From contig OY755174.1 in assembly GCA_963576735.1 (NCBI GenBank), positions 7,254,001 to 7,318,000 of the forward strand: a stretch of 64,000 nt of DNA, read 5' to 3'. The notes below the pieces were generated by a model. That model worked only from the letters and a program-made list of their open reading frames with translations. It was not told the origin of the DNA and made no database searches. Of the stretch, positions 15,401 through 28,510 are shown piece after piece. Both the position numbers and the translations under genes were made by a program. Position 1 is the first letter of the stretch; each line of letters begins with the position of its first letter. Source of the DNA: Bedellia somnulentella. Taxonomy: Eukaryota; Arthropoda; Insecta; Lepidoptera; Bedelliidae.

Positions 15401-18400
15401 CAGTTAAGAGTAAAATACGGAAGTTCAATTTACATTGAAAATGTCTAGCCCCTTCGCCGCCTCGAAACTTAGTGTACTTAAGAATAAACGTACGGTACTG
15501 TTTTCTAATTCACCGTCGAAACCAGGAAGAGCGACAAAATACATTTCATCCGTCAATCCTACAGCAACGGCCAATAAAATACTATAATTTACTTGCATAT
15601 AACCTGCAAGATTTACTGCCCGTAAACGAAAGGATAAAGACGAGTAAGTGAGCATCTCTAGGCGAAGAATTCAGCGTTCATTCGTTGAAATCCGACATTT
15701 GTCGAGTGGGAAGGTGTTCTGGGATGACCAACGCTTGATTTAGAGCTTGACTATGATGGAGAATGGTCGAGTGGCAGCCATTTCCGGCGAGAGCATATTT
15801 AGAACCCAATAGCTCTGTTTATTTAGGGGTGCACTGAACCATTAAAATGCAGTTGAGTCGTAACTTGGCCCGCGTTAAATTTCTCCAATACAATCATAAT
15901 ACTTGACTTTAATTGCTTTCTTACGAAGTCGTTTAGTTTGACCTCAAAACGAATATAATGCGTAATGAAACTTAAATCCGAAATATGATATTTACGTTGC
16001 AGCATAGGCATATAATTTACCAAATATGGATTATTTTATTTACGCAGTAATACTTTTGAATCAAATTTCAACCATAACAGTATTTCATTTTAATAAAAAC
16101 CTATTTCTACTCATTATTATTTATGTTCTACATACATTCTTTTACTCACGGCTATAAATCCCTAGAAGGAGTAACTAGAGTTGCAGATTTAAAAAAAAAG
16201 GCCACTTTTGGAAATTGAGTGCGGAAAAGATAATAAAATAAAGTTCTCCAACCACATCGCCTAAAACACTTAAAAAGGCCCAATACTTTAAGCCCCACGG
16301 TAAGAAGTGGGGTAGTGCTATTCTCAGCCTACACCACACAGCTAATTTTTATTATTATTATCCTTATTATAATCCATTTTAAAATATCTTGTTTTAGAGT
16401 TTGCACCCATTCAATACAAATACAACTAATAATCTTCATTGCACCTGCATAAATTCGGAAACCATACCAAACCAACCATAAAACCAAAACGGAAATAAAT
16501 CTCTACCCAGGAGCTATACAATCGAATCGGCAATTTAGTAATTTTATACCGAGTTATTAATCTATATCGTCATTAGAATCCGCTTCAGTCCCAAGGTCCC
16601 AATGGCACAAAAATGTGCTTTTATTTATGACGTGGCATTCTGTTCAAAAGACTATGATTTACAGCCCAACGTGATACAAAAGCCGTTGCCTTATTATGAC
16701 TGGCGTTGCCCCGCTCTTTGTATCAGCACATTTATTTGGACTCTTGTGCCATTTGTGCCCGATGTTTGTTTATTTTGGTCCTTCTCAGTAAAATATTGTG
16801 ACAAAAAAAGTGTATTCAATAGTTATATTTCACGGATTAATTGTAGTTTCGTAACAAACAGCAGAAATAGTATGTGGAAGTAATTTACAATATCCTAGTC
16901 CGTTCTATCATTTCTATTGTCTTTTTAAACAAACAGTTTTTAGAGAACCAGGGGCCAATCTTTTCAAGCTAGTCCTTTTCGATTTTAGACTAAAGTGCCT
17001 TACTGTTTAACGCAGAAAATTTAACGTATAGTTTAATTAACAAAATAATCAATTTTCATAAAGTAGCAATCCTGATAAGAAAGCATTATGACCATTGATA
17101 AAAAGTATTAGGTAAACACAGAATGAAATAGTCAAACACAATTCATCTGTGAAAGTCACTATCAGATAATTCCAGTAACAAAGAAAAGAACGTATTTCCA
17201 TCATTACAGTGGTAAGGTGGTTAGAGTTTATTAACACTTAGCTCCGAGTAAGTGAGAAAGTAAACTTCACTGAGTACGGGATAGGTCAACTCACAGCCAA
17301 AGTACATCACGGAAACATAACACAAATAACTATATGAGCATCTTGACTAGAATCTATCGCTGTGCGTGTGGTCCATTCACTCCATTTTTCTTCTCCATTT
17401 CTGAGACCATTTTCGCCCAAATTATATCATTCCATAACATTCCTTTTCAACCTAGAGTAAGTGCATTCAACAATTTAGAGAATGGCCTCAATGTGCGAAA
17501 CCTCTATTCATACGTTTGTGTGTTTAACAGCTTCGCTTGAGTGCGACTTCGGTGTATGATTCGTTAAATTATGGTTATAGTAGCAGCACAATAGTTTATT
17601 ACAAACATTTATTTTGCGCGTATTATCTCGGCGCGGAGGGTCGCGTGGCGCGGTTCCCACCGCCTATTCAATTATGCCAATATCAAACCGAAATTGTCAC
17701 AGCATCATCCCTAATGGTTTATCTCTGAGCCCTAAATAAACACAAGAGAATAGTATCATTGAAACTGTCGTGCGTCGGCTCACCACGACACCTAATATTG
17801 TTACTGCAACGTGCGACCGATCAAATCCCTTCGCTCACCAGGAAACTTCATAGGGTATTAAATCGCCCATAAAAACTTAAGAGAGAGATATAGCGTTTTC
17901 ATTTGGCCACAAAAGTCATCATTATAGAGATTTACTGGACTTTCCCCCGTCACCGTGAGATATAAGTCATCTTTTAATTGGTGTTTTCCAAACACGAGCT
18001 ACTAAAAGGAAACGAAGCTGAAATCAGTTAACTAACTTGTAATATCATTAACGTTTAAACAGTTGTGTTGGCGTATGCTATTTCGGTTTCGTCGCATTCC
18101 TTGTTCACGTGTCATCGATCATGGCTGAGTCGGCTGTCAGGTTTTAAACTGGGCTTAAACTGACTCGTCAGCGGTGGCAGCTGATGGATGTGTGACGGGC
18201 GGGATCACTAGGTAGTGACCCATCCAGATAGGTCGTTAGAACGTATGTAATGCCCTTTCGAAAGGTCACTTCGCATGCATCGGTATACAACCGTTTCATA
18301 AAAACTTTTATTGTATTTACCGACTCTCAGTATCAACACTCAATTCGAGTTTCAATGACATAAAAATTGCCTTACCGACCCATGGGATAAGACTACTCTC

Positions 18401-21400
18401 TGAAGTCATTATTTCTGTGACAATATATTGTTTTGGTTCCGTAACGAACGCTACCTTTTGATATTGCTCTGGGACTCGGATCCACAACGGAGTAATATCT
18501 CTACAAATGGCTAGTCCGAGTAAGAATACCTGGCTCAAAATAATTTGTCTCGGAATGCTTGAAGAGCGCATATTCGACATGGCTACAATGTGACATATGC
18601 GCGCGCGCCACATACACTGATCGATCGAAGCTTTTTGTCGCGTTGACGTTACCATCTATTCTCGGGCAAATTGCCACAAAAACCCGGCGAGGTGAGCTAA
18701 CAAAACCCATGTCGAGATTTGATCGAGTGTCAGCCACTTATTCTTCTCAACCATTATTTTGAATAAGTTAAGCGATCGATCAAGTGGGAAAGGTATTTCT
18801 AAAACGTGGATCAGCTTTCACGTCGGCACATACATACCCTAGCATGAGCTGTTTCTCTGTACTTGTACTTCATACATCAACATTATTCAACGTCATTTAC
18901 GTACAATGTTATTTCCAGCGATAAGTTTACTTAAAAAGATTTTTTTTGGGCACCAGTATACTTTGAAATGGCTACTGGACCTAGCTGAAGTTGAAAAGGA
19001 AGTACTTAAAATATTGTTTATTTCTATTTAGAATATTAACAGCTCTCTGTAAGTTTTAGTTCATACTAATTGGTTAGTTATTGTTGTCATTTAGGAAAAA
19101 TAAATTACTATACTTGCATATTGTAAACTAAATAAATGCAACATTGCCTACTATATATAAACTGTAAACAAATTGGCAAAGTCCGATGCAGCGTTTCAAG
19201 AGTGAATGGTCGCGAGCGTTATTTTTAAAAGTGCTATTTCTTCAGCTCGCGATATTCTTGACCCGAATCGGGTTAGATAACATGCCAACTAATGTCCACT
19301 TTTATAGTCGACTTACAATTTGTTTTATCGTTCATTAGCATTTTTTGCTAAAGCTTTCTTTTTTCATTGATATAAAAAAGCATTTACGCTTATGTCTCTG
19401 AAAGGATGGCTAAGTTATTTATTAATATTTTCCGGTAATATTTTGTTATTAGGTGGTCGGAAATCTTTTATTTTGGGCAGTGTACCTACTTGGTGATTTA
19501 GAGATAAGTAAATTTCATTATTTGAACAAATAAAAAGTATGTAAAAAAAATGCCTATTTATTTTAAATCACAGTCAGGTTAAGGTAAATATTAAGTTAGT
19601 CTTCATCCTAAGCATATTAGGGCTTGACATAAAACGCAGCATGACATTACATAGTTTGTATTATTTTTTTCAGAATCCCGAGATAATTCAGTCTTTTCTT
19701 TACAATTCCACCGGCACCGCAAACTACACAATAATACTAACTAACTTGACACCAGTCTCGTCAAATGTGCGCCATAATTTATGATAACATTAAAAATAAT
19801 TACAACCCGTTCTCGATGTTAAGTTATTTTAATAATTCAACACACATTCAATTTACATTTGAAAACGACAATGATCGTGAAGATCCTGTCGATAACTTCA
19901 TTGGGATGGAAAAACCACTTCTTTATGAAGTATCGGTTGAGAATAATGATGCAGTATCGAGTATAGTTCATTTACAACGAATTGACAACATTCCAAAAAA
20001 GACTAGGCTACTGTATATGTAGTATATCTTGCTTCGCTTATCACTTAAAATCAATCTTATTATCTTGAAGTAATTACAATTTTTGATTATATGAAAATGA
20101 TTTTCCAAAAATCGACGACGCTGCTTCAGTACTTGCATTTACTTATAGGCACCAGTTAATTTGATAAAAAGACCACTTTTTTACAAATAAAGAGTTATAA
20201 CGATTATAATGGTTTTTGTCTTAACTAGTAGATTTCCTTGAACAAATGATCCTATAACCACTTAGTTGACGCTTAAAGATTAGGATAGAAGATATAAAAT
20301 TTTCAATAGTATTTGTATTAATTAATCCGTGTTTCTCGAAACATACATTTATAAGCGTCTATTTGGTCAGAATGATTTACAACACACGGACAATTCCTCG
20401 TACTCGAACTATAAAATCGCAAAAACGCCTCGTTCGAGTGGCAAGTTGTTTTAAATTCATAAGAATACATGTATATGGCAACGATGATGGAATACCGCAT
20501 AAGAAATTGAATAAAATCTGCACTCAGATGTAGCAAGAAACTTTTAATGTTTCTACGAATATCATTGCATTTTTTAGTAATTCTATTATTCAAATTGTGT
20601 TATGCATGATATTGTAGGAGGATGAGCGAAATAAAAACTGGACATTTAATCGAAACATTTTTAATAAACATTATCTTCATTATTAGTATATAATTATAAT
20701 ATACGTGATGATTGATTAAGCTATTCAAAGTACGCTCTAACTGATAAGGGAATACATTCTCACAGTTGTAGAAGAAAGTACGATGTTGATATAGGAATTA
20801 TTATTTACCAATCATTTTATGAAAAACTTTACTTAGAGTCGACTATAATAGATTAGGACGTAGCTTACTCAAAAAAATTAACCCACTAATAGTGTTTCCC
20901 ATATTAGGAGTTAGCAATTCAAATTCAAATAACTACCTGTGGACTAGCTGTGAAACGTTTGGCTCACAGTGCATTAAGGTTTGATTCCCGGGGCTTTAGT
21001 TGCAAACTCTATGTGTGGTTAAACACAGTTTGGTAGGGTATTATAGACTGAGTAGCCTGATTATCCAAAAGTCCGAACCCAAGCTTCCGAGGGTAAAATA
21101 AGCCGTCGGTCCCGGCTTCTACCACTAGTCGATATCAATACGATACTTAATTATTTACAATTAAATAATATCCTTTCTAGAACACAAAAGACTATACAGA
21201 CGTATTCCATAATCCCCACCAAAAGAGGTCAAGACCGCGCGCCTAGCATCACGTACGAGCTGAGAAAAACTCGCCATTATAACACCTTAATGGAATCCAA
21301 CCACTAAATTGGTCCGCATCGCACTCATGATTGGACGTCCTCACACCTCACCTTACACCGTCTACATTCTTGTTAACAATACCCGCTTGTACTTCATGAT

Positions 21401-24400
21401 TCGATGAACTAGCTTGATTGTTGAAATGATAACGACTTCTGGTGTTGGCGAATTGTGGATGGGTTTAATATGAATGGCAAAGAGAATTGAAAACTTTTAA
21501 AATGGTATTGGATAGATACTCTTCATTTGTCAAGATGTTTGCGTTGTTTCTCCTCTTTATCCCCAAAGATACGACGAACCGATTTTAATTTTAACTTAAA
21601 AGTGAATAGAAACCATGGATATCCTACAGAGCTTCTGATGCAAACTTTTTAGTGAAAATTGACCGGATTTATTCTGGTCACGAGCAGCCCCGTGCCGAAC
21701 GTGTTTCATTAACCACCTGCATGCATCCTCGGCCCCATAACGTCTGGATTTAAAACTCACCCCGCGAACCTCCCGCCATCAAATTAAATTTATTTAGGAC
21801 CTACGCGTGTCATTGAACAAAAAAAGCATTCAAACAGAAAGAGGGCCCATATTTATATAAGGCTGTCGTTGCCTGTTTATCGAAATATTTCATTGTATCT
21901 AATCCGAGATAGAAATAAGCAGTTGGATTTGAATGCATTTTTTAAAGTGTTTATTAAAATAATAATAACTGGAACTGTCTTGTTGGGGTCTTAACAAAAC
22001 TGTCATGGGGTCGTGACAGGGACCGACCGGATGCAGGTAAGCCTGCATACGGACCAATTTACACGTAGGTGTAGAGATGTGTATTGGCTCAGTTGGCATA
22101 GGTCGGAAAGCAAACTCGGATTGTCCTTGAGATAAGAGAGGAGATAACGATAAAAAATGGTAAAGGGACGCACGTAAAACAAACACCAATATCAGAAACA
22201 CAATGTCGGTTAATAACAATACTTTTCATAAAATGTGGTCCTGTTCCGATAAGAGCACTTTACGATTCTACAGAATAACACAGGAATATTACGACTTAGG
22301 AGTAAGATAGATTTTTGTAAATTGTAAATATTATTCAAAACCAGTTCGGTAAAAGTAACTTAAGACATTTTTCTGCAGAGGCTTTACCTTTTTATAACAT
22401 TGGAGATTTGATTAATCTGAGCAAATCTCTATGTTATTTGCCCTGTCTTATTACCATCCTGGTATTTAGTTCGTAAGGCAAATAGGATACAGATCAAACA
22501 CCTGGCTATCTACATGCTAATAAAATAATGATTCACACGAGCTCACTTGTATCCGTCTAGCGTACTTTCCTGAGAAAAACAACCATGTGGTAAGCGTATT
22601 TTTTTCTGGACAAGTTTTAATGAGATTTTTAAGAGATTTCAAATGAAGTGAAAAAATCTAGTGGACACCGAATACGTGGTGTGGTGTCGAGTGACATCAG
22701 CGTTTTTTAATTGTTGAAAAAAGTGGCCCGCCTTGTCTAGACCACGAAACACAATCCATGAAAGATGATCTTAGCAGCGGATGCAGCAAGCTTCATCAAG
22801 CAGCAGAAATGACCAGCTATTTGATGGCATAGTAACATTAATATTACAACGTTGTTATAGACAAATAATGTTATAGCAATACGGGGTTGACAGATCTGGG
22901 GTAGAAACACTTTACATTGGTTGGAGATAGTTAAAATTTTCAGTCCTTGTGATATTTTCGAGATGATGATGAATTAGTTGCCTAAGACGAGATCAACGGT
23001 AAAATATTTGGTAATACTATGCTAAAATATCATAATAGAAGATTGTTTCAAGTCATACTTAATTCAGAATTGGGCTTCTATTAGTACACTGCCAAAAAAT
23101 ATCAATAAACAAAACTAAAACAAACAGAAATTGGTAAACCTTAAATTATAACAACATAACGTAAAAAGTGGCGATCGATAGTCTCTGCCTACCCCAATGG
23201 GAACTAACGGCGTGAGAATATGTATGTATGTATGTATGTATAACAACATTTAAATAGTTCTTATTATCCAAACGCTTTTCTCGACTTAACTGTAGCCGAA
23301 TAACTTATGCTGTGCTTGCAGATATAATCGAGAAGCCATAAACAAGGGCTGACGTGCTCCGCCCCAAATCGACATTTGCTGCTGGCAAACTAGCCGCCTT
23401 TTATTATCCACCTCTCAACAACAATTAATATAGTTACTGTTAAATTGCTATGGAGAAATGCGAGTACAAATATCACTGAGAAATAATATTGCGATTGACG
23501 ATTGGATATTGAAAAGTTATTGAGCGAAGGAACGAAAATGGATAACTATTTAAGCACTATTCTGCACTGGAATAATCACTTGAAGGGATATCTGTCGGAA
23601 TTTGAGAGGAGAAAAGATGGTCGAATAAAGGGTTAGTTTATTTAAGTCCAAGCACGTTGCCCACCCAACACTCGACTCCCACGCATGGAGATGGGATAGA
23701 GCTATTCCAAGCCGATCCTCGGCTATTATTAGGGATTGATATGATTGAAATTAAATTATGTAGTTTATAGGCTGCATTGAAACTTAGAACAACAAAAAGC
23801 GATTCCCCAGTGTCTTGTAGGTACTAGGCATACAGGGTTTTAAGGGATATCCGTTCGATCTGGTTAGCATGTCAACTCAAACTATTTGTCCTACCTGTAC
23901 CACAGTTTTTGTCCTACCATATCCCTATTTGAAATGGCGATTTGTTTTAGTTCAAAACCAACAGCTTGCATTGTTTTGGAATGTTAGTGAGTTATGTTAT
24001 GACTTATTTGATTTATTTATACAAAGGCTGTACTAGTAAGCGAAGTAACTAAAATTGTTTGTATAGTGCATCGTTTACCTATTCACAGTACAAACAAAGT
24101 ATCTTTTATGGAAATCAGTGTTGAAAAATCGTTAAAATGTTAATAGAAACAAACTGTGTATTTTTGGTCAATTTAAAATGGAAGAAAGCCATAAATTCTA
24201 AACAATTTGTCTGCAGCGACACTTACTTATTTACATAATAAAAGTTCCAATAACCCTAGTGGGCGTCCGACCGGGTTTGCTATCCATAATCCCAACAAAC
24301 TGTAAAGTGGACAAATAAAATTTAAATGATTTCGCGATACATAATCGAGTCGGCGTATAAAATCTACATCTCGTGTACGGAATAGGTGTCGCGTTATTGG

Positions 24401-27400
24401 TTGGGCTCCACGAAATCTCCATAAATGTCACCACCTCAGACGAGCTATGCTAAGCTGCCGTTATGACGGCCACGATATTTACATCAGATAGTTTACCATC
24501 AGCGCTTTGTCAAATAGACAATGAATGACAGATTTTAAGCGGAGTGTCGTTTTCTTCGTTTCAAAATATCGCAAACTTATTTCCCCAAATCCGTGGCCGA
24601 GGTTGTATTCAACATTTCTCACAACTACTTTAAGAGTAAGCAGTAGAAGAGTTAAAATTACAGTAAAACCAAATAATACCATGCCACTATAATGAACCTT
24701 GTTCACCTTTTGTCAACTCTCGACTCTAAACCGTCTGGATAGATTAAGATTAGAGGATATTAAGATAAGAATAAAGTTAAGCCCAGGCCCAAACCAACCT
24801 AGTAACTAACAACGATAAAGTATTTTTCTGTAAATAGCAGCATTATAGTACAGCATATGATAGTTAGCATTATATAGCTATTTCTTTATTAGTTAGCATG
24901 ATGCTAAATCTGTTTACTACTTTCTGAAATGTCAACTAAGTTCTAACTTAACTATCGTGAAAACGATTTTATCTTTTGATTCTTCCTGTGAAATGGTTAG
25001 ATATATTAAAAATCTAAATCTTCTAGCAATTAGTATCAATTTAATTTAGTATTTGAGATTTGAAATTGATATATATGAGTACGTCTATATAAAAAGAGGT
25101 ATTCCGGAAATTGTTTCTTGTACAAATTTGCATAATATATATTTTTAAATATTTTTTGTTATCTACCGTATCTCTTATTTAGTATAGGCGATTTTAACGA
25201 CGGTACCTTCCTCCGGTCATGAGATTATTTTAGTTAAATCTGAATCAAAATAGACGGCATTTAAAAAGAAATGCAGGGACATTATATTGTAGGTAGGTTT
25301 AATTTGAAGTCATCATTCTATGTCTCGTAACATCTTGTTGAAAACATCTTTATTATTCCATACAAATTCTAATTTCTAAACAAGAACAAAAAGCCATAGA
25401 CAAAGATAGAGTGGAGTCAGCAACCACAGGCGATGCACAATAGTTTTTAAACAAAAAGGATTTATTGTGAGGCACGTCGCATCACTAAGCCTATTACCTG
25501 CGCAGGCGCATGTCCCTTGTTAATCTGTCACCGTGGCTTACGCTTCAAATCCTCAGTAATTTAACTTAAGATTTAACAGATTTCCGAGACATGAACTCTG
25601 TGAGGCGGGCAATTTATTATAGTGGTATTGGCGAAATGGCTGCAGTCGTCATATTAAACTTATATGTTTATGTTGCCATATAAAACGAGACGTTTCGCGG
25701 TTAATAGCTGTTGCAAGTGTCACCGAGCGAGATATAATTGTATCGATTACGAAATATGTTAAAGATATTCTCGAATATTATGTTTGTTTATTTGACACAT
25801 CTGGATAATACACAGTATAATTTAAGTGCCAATTGTAACCTAGATGTTTCTTACACAATTCAACACATTCGTCAGTTAGCCTGGTTATTTATAAGGGCAT
25901 TGTTGACAAATGATAAATCAACGATACTATGATAGCTCTCTAAGTAATTGTGAGTTATAGTTGTAAGTGTATTTGCAGATGCAAAGTGTCGTCCCAAATG
26001 CATCAAAAGCCAAGACTTCCTGGTACGCAGTCAGAATGCACTGATAAGGTGTCCCAAACGTTGCATTACAATCAAAGGACGTGTTGTAAATCTGTCAAGT
26101 TTGGGACACTTTATGCACGCAGCCAGCATTCTTGGAACAGGACACAAAATGTTGCTTTGTGCCCCACGCTTTGTTCCCCAAACATTGAAAGGTGTCTTTG
26201 AATTTTGAGATCTCCAGATACGGTGCGGTTTGAATTGTTGCGCTTAATGGAAGTTTTGGCAGCTGAAATTGCTGTGAAATAAGATTACGATATTAACGAT
26301 TGTCACTTAACGTTTTTATGTGTGTTCATTTTTTAAGTATTCGTGGTTTAATGTGGATCCTTCATATGCATAAGTTGAATTGGGCGTATTTAGCCAAATA
26401 AAATTATAATGGCAGTGTAGTGTCGGCTCAGAATAACACCGATTGTTGGGCGATGTGTCAGGGAGGAAGTTTATCACTTACGACTTACGATCCATCATTT
26501 AATCATCCTTTTATGCTCTTCTTGTATACCTAAGTATTCTTAATTCTGGGCGATCTAGCAATTATAGCCGTGAGTATAGGTGATATAGAAACGGAGTAGT
26601 AAATTGGGTATTTAATTTAAATAATAGAACTACTTCTACATTATGATAGCAAATATGTGCCTTCCTTGCTAACTTTTTTTTATACATTAAGTTTAGGTTT
26701 AGGATAGAAAGTACGAGAAGGCACATATTTGAACACTGTTTGCTTCACGGAATAAAAAAGTACGAATTCCAAAGTCAAATGGGCGCTATATAATTTAATA
26801 ATTAAAAAGTTATAATTATAATATAACACACTGCTGCTTATTCTAAACAATTTAAGTCTAAAAACCTTGGACTATTTTAAAACGGTTACATATTGAAGCA
26901 TCGAACTTGATAATTTCTTTTGATAGTGATTAACAACAGTCAACTTTTAAGAAAATCAACTAGTTATTATCGGTTTACTTAAATGTAAGTTCTTTGAACC
27001 ATCATCTATTGGGTGTAATGTAAGCTAGCAGTCACGGGCGGCTATAGGTTCGTATTCGTAACTACTTCCTTTTTATTTACCGGCATATTTAATAGTAATA
27101 GTTGTCCCATAAGTAAACATATGACAAACTGATAAAATGCAAAGATCTAAGTCATGTTAATATGAAATAATTAATCTTAATTAAATCAAATTTAGCTTGC
27201 ATTAGATTTATTGCTCCATGCCATACGAATAACGATTGTTCTTATCAACTTAGATTCTGATAATATGTAATGTTATTATAATTTAAACACTCGAACGTGT
27301 GTTCGAATTTGGAATGGTATTTTAACGAAAATGAATAAAAAACTATACTAAATTTAACCAATCCAAAAATTAAAAAGGAACTTGAAAAAAATCGACTTGC

Positions 27401-27613
27401 AATCAAAGTGAGGTTCTGAAAACAAAATCCGTATAACTGAAGTGAATGAAGGATTAGTATGCCTGTTGATTCATAATTTTATACCTCTATGAAACCGTAA
27501 AGTAGTAAGGTACTTTACTTACCAAGGAGCCTCCATACTTCGGGTTTACTGAGGTAAACATTCAGGTGTGCCAAACTCACCGGCAGCAAAAACATAAACA
27601 CAAGCCACTTCAT
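119..27613 (-). CDS. Ryk: Ryk/Derailed-family Wnt receptor, atypical tyrosine kinase (5' four coding exons; 3' end outside window)
   Basis: Coding exons, in gene order, are 27523-27613, 3881-4008, 516-1202 and 119-432; phases join as 1, 0, 0, and the last ends in phase 2. The 406 visible residues read: signal peptide (about 1-16), then a WIF (Wnt-inhibitory-factor) domain to about residue 150 with the family signatures LNAELFYVRDGQINFYALNF and NISQQGFVP, one Ala-rich membrane helix at about 172-193 followed by Arg/Lys, a juxtamembrane segment, and the kinase N-lobe with glycine loop EGTFGRVYKG (268-277), VLVK lysine (292) and HKDIAARNC (about 397-404). HKD instead of HRD is typical of the RYK family, whose members bind Wnt ligands and are weak or dead kinases (established knowledge). 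The gene continues before position 119. I cannot decide between Drl, Drl-2 and Dnt orthology from this half. Confidence 0.95.
516..1202 (-). CDS. Ryk: Ryk coding exon 3 (WIF end, membrane helix, kinase N-lobe)
   Basis: A 687-nt exon, phase 0 at both ends, coding 229 residues. The acceptor is TTGTTGCAG just above 1202 and the donor GTAATT follows position 516. It holds the second half of the WIF domain, the single membrane helix and the glycine-rich loop. A reading that continues past 516 runs into intron and stops. Confidence 0.94.
1203..3880 (-). other. Ryk intron 2, no recognised genes
   Basis: A 2.7-kb AT-rich intron between the two WIF exons. I see no convincing coding exon, tRNA or recognisable repeat copy in it. 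The short overlapping ORFs near 1404-1644 lack splice context or family similarity. Confidence 0.7.
3881..4008 (-). CDS. Ryk: Ryk coding exon 2 (first half of WIF domain)
   Basis: A 128-nt exon encoding GLNAELFYVRDGQINF through TWQSLTRRP. It starts in phase 1, matching the single G left over from exon 1, and ends on a codon boundary. The donor is GTAATA at 3875-3880. Confidence 0.94.
6966..7200 (-). repeat. Family-B interspersed repeat, near full length
   Basis: Reads (in minus orientation) from a block like TGTCGGCTTAGAATAGCACT through TTCCAAAAGTGGCTGAG to GGATTTATAGCCGTGAGTAT and a TATG-rich tail. The same series of blocks recurs at a dozen places in the window. The oriented simple-repeat tail suggests the 3' end of a non-LTR retrotransposon or a SINE mobilised by one. 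Confidence 0.75.
10305..10590 (+). repeat. SINE-D copy with tRNA-like head
   Basis: Contains at 10427-10499 a tRNA-like fold: a perfect 7-bp acceptor stem GACACTG/CAGTGTC, D-stem GCTC/GAGC, T-stem GCGGG/CCCGC, box A TAGCTCAGTTGG and box B GGTTCGAACCC. The conserved sequence extends both ways: upstream an inverted pair CCGAATT/AATTCGG, downstream TTTTTCTTTCC and ATAATCCCCACATGAGG. The same extended sequence is seen inverted at 28900-29150. It is therefore a repeat rather than a functional tRNA gene. Confidence 0.75.
13103..13308 (-). repeat. Family-B repeat, diverged copy
   Basis: The block order of family B is recognisable (TATAAATCC, AGCTTCAGAATTATAAATTC, GAAGTGGGTTAGTGCTGATC) with many substitutions. 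A short plus-strand ORF over it is an artefact of the repeat. Confidence 0.6.
16144..16345 (-). repeat. Family-B repeat copy
   Basis: Begins ACTCACGGCTATAAATCCCT and ends AGAAGTGGGGTAGTGCTATT plus CAGCCTACACCACACAG, matching the other copies over its whole length. Confidence 0.7.
18376..18580 (-). CDS. Possible alternative first exon or nested-gene exon with signal peptide
   Basis: On the minus strand an ATG at 18578-18580 opens 68 codons: a hydrophobic stretch IILSQVFLLGLAIC like a signal peptide, then RDITPLWIRVPE, ending at a donor GTAAGG (18370-18375) in phase 1. This is the same phase as Ryk exon 1, and the segment lies inside Ryk intron 1 on the same strand, so it could splice to Ryk exon 2. 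Its downstream sequence does not resemble the normal Ryk N-terminus. I found no second exon of its own. It could equally be chance, since an open stretch of this length plus a donor is not rare. Confidence 0.25.
23160..23245 (+). repeat. Family-C short repeat with TATG tail
   Basis: Reads AAAGTGGCGATCGATAGTCT, then TCTGCCTACCCCAATGGGAA, CGGCGTGAGAATATG and a run of about six TATG units. The same sequence occurs near 28437 and twice in tandem near 45660. Confidence 0.65.
23620..23720 (-). repeat. Family-B repeat fragment
   Basis: Only the 5' block of the family (in minus orientation) is recognisable: GATGGGATAGAGCTATTCC followed by AAGCCGATCC. Confidence 0.4.
26049..26109. repeat. Small inverted repeat (hairpin)
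   Basis: GTGTCCCAAAC at 26049-26059 and its exact complement GTTTGGGACAC at 26099-26109 flank a 39-nt loop. It lies in Ryk intron 1, about 1.4 kb from exon 1. No target duplication is visible. Confidence 0.45.
27523..27613 (-). CDS. Ryk: Ryk coding exon 1 (start codon and signal peptide)
   Basis: The start codon is at 27611-27613. The exon reads MKWLVFMFLLPVSLA, a signal peptide, then HLNVYLSKPEVWRLL plus one base, which is the conserved N-terminus of mature Ryk proteins. The donor GTAAGT is at 27517-27522. The exon is too short to show as a long ORF; it is identified by protein similarity and by phase agreement with exon 2, 23.5 kb away. Confidence 0.9.
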
Positions 27614-28420
27614 TTTAAATAGTTATGATTTCTGGTAAAATCAATTCTTCACTATTGGCATGCAGTCATAGTTTTACGTTTCACATTTCGTTTCGAAATT
27701 GTCCGGCAAAATCACAAAACTGTACCAGAACTTCTCTCGACAAGATCACATAACCAAAGAAAAATGTTCAAATTCACAAATTACACACAGAAAACGTCCA
27801 TTTTCATAGTCTTACTGTGTTTTCAATATTAATTCACGCAAAGCAAACACCTTACTTGTAACAATATTCACGAAATATGTTTATCAACAATGATAATTTA
27901 TATGTTACTTCCCGCAAAATTTCGACACAACCCTCTCCGAACACGTTATAAAGAGCACTAAAATTTTGTGAGCAACTTTTTGTTTCGTTCGGCTTCACAA
28001 GTTCTCTTGCGGTCAAACAACGGCGCTAGTGAGTGTACTAGTAACAAATGTTGAAGTAGTAATAGCTGGTAACGATAGATGGCGCTAAATATGAATTTCT
28101 AACTTCTGAAGATTTTAATGTTTGTTTTCGGACGTTACGATAAAGTTGACGAAACCTTTAAAAAAGGTCCTTTGCTTTTTCTTCTATTCAATTTTACTTT
28201 AACTAATTAATCACAGTATTACAAAGTCGCATCGGTGAACCACTACCGGGGACAACTTCTAGTGCCGGATTTTAAACAAGACCGTGCGCTACGACAGCGC
28301 CACGTGCAAAGTGGTCATTATGGGCATTATTGCCGAACGAGAAGTATGTGAATATTATGTTAAAATAGTAATATAATAATGTGTTAATATTTTACTCTTA
28401 TATACAATTTTGATGAATAT

Positions 28421-28510
28421 TTGAAAGGTTTGCCAGGATCGTACAAAGTGGCGATCAATAGTCTCTGCCTACCCCAATAAGAAATAATGGCCTGAGAATA
28501 TATAGATAAT
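28421..28510 (+). repeat. Family-C repeat copy
   Basis: Matches the copy near 23160: GTACAAAGTGGCGATCAATA, TCTCTGCCTACCCCAATAAG, then CCTGAGAATATATAG. Confidence 0.6.

Larger units (their letters stand above)
4009..27522 (-). other. Ryk intron 1, 23.5 kb
   Basis: A very large first intron, the usual position for regulatory elements of developmental receptors. It contains family-B repeat copies (about 6966-7200, 13103-13308, 16144-16345, 23620-23720, and a plus-oriented fragment near 14035), a SINE-D copy at 10305-10590, a family-C copy near 23160 and one possible cryptic exon at 18376-18580. GC-rich patches occur near 9500-9610 and 15040-15130. The remainder is AT-rich sequence without features I can name. 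Confidence 0.75.

Noticed and set aside
15425..15655. A 76-residue minus-strand ORF in Ryk intron 1
   Set aside because: No donor or acceptor in phase with Ryk, no recognisable domain; probably chance.
19765..20022. An 85-residue ORF with a stretch vaguely like Penelope-type polymerases (HIQFTFENDND)
   Set aside because: Only one weak stretch matches and no catalytic motif is visible; not enough to call.
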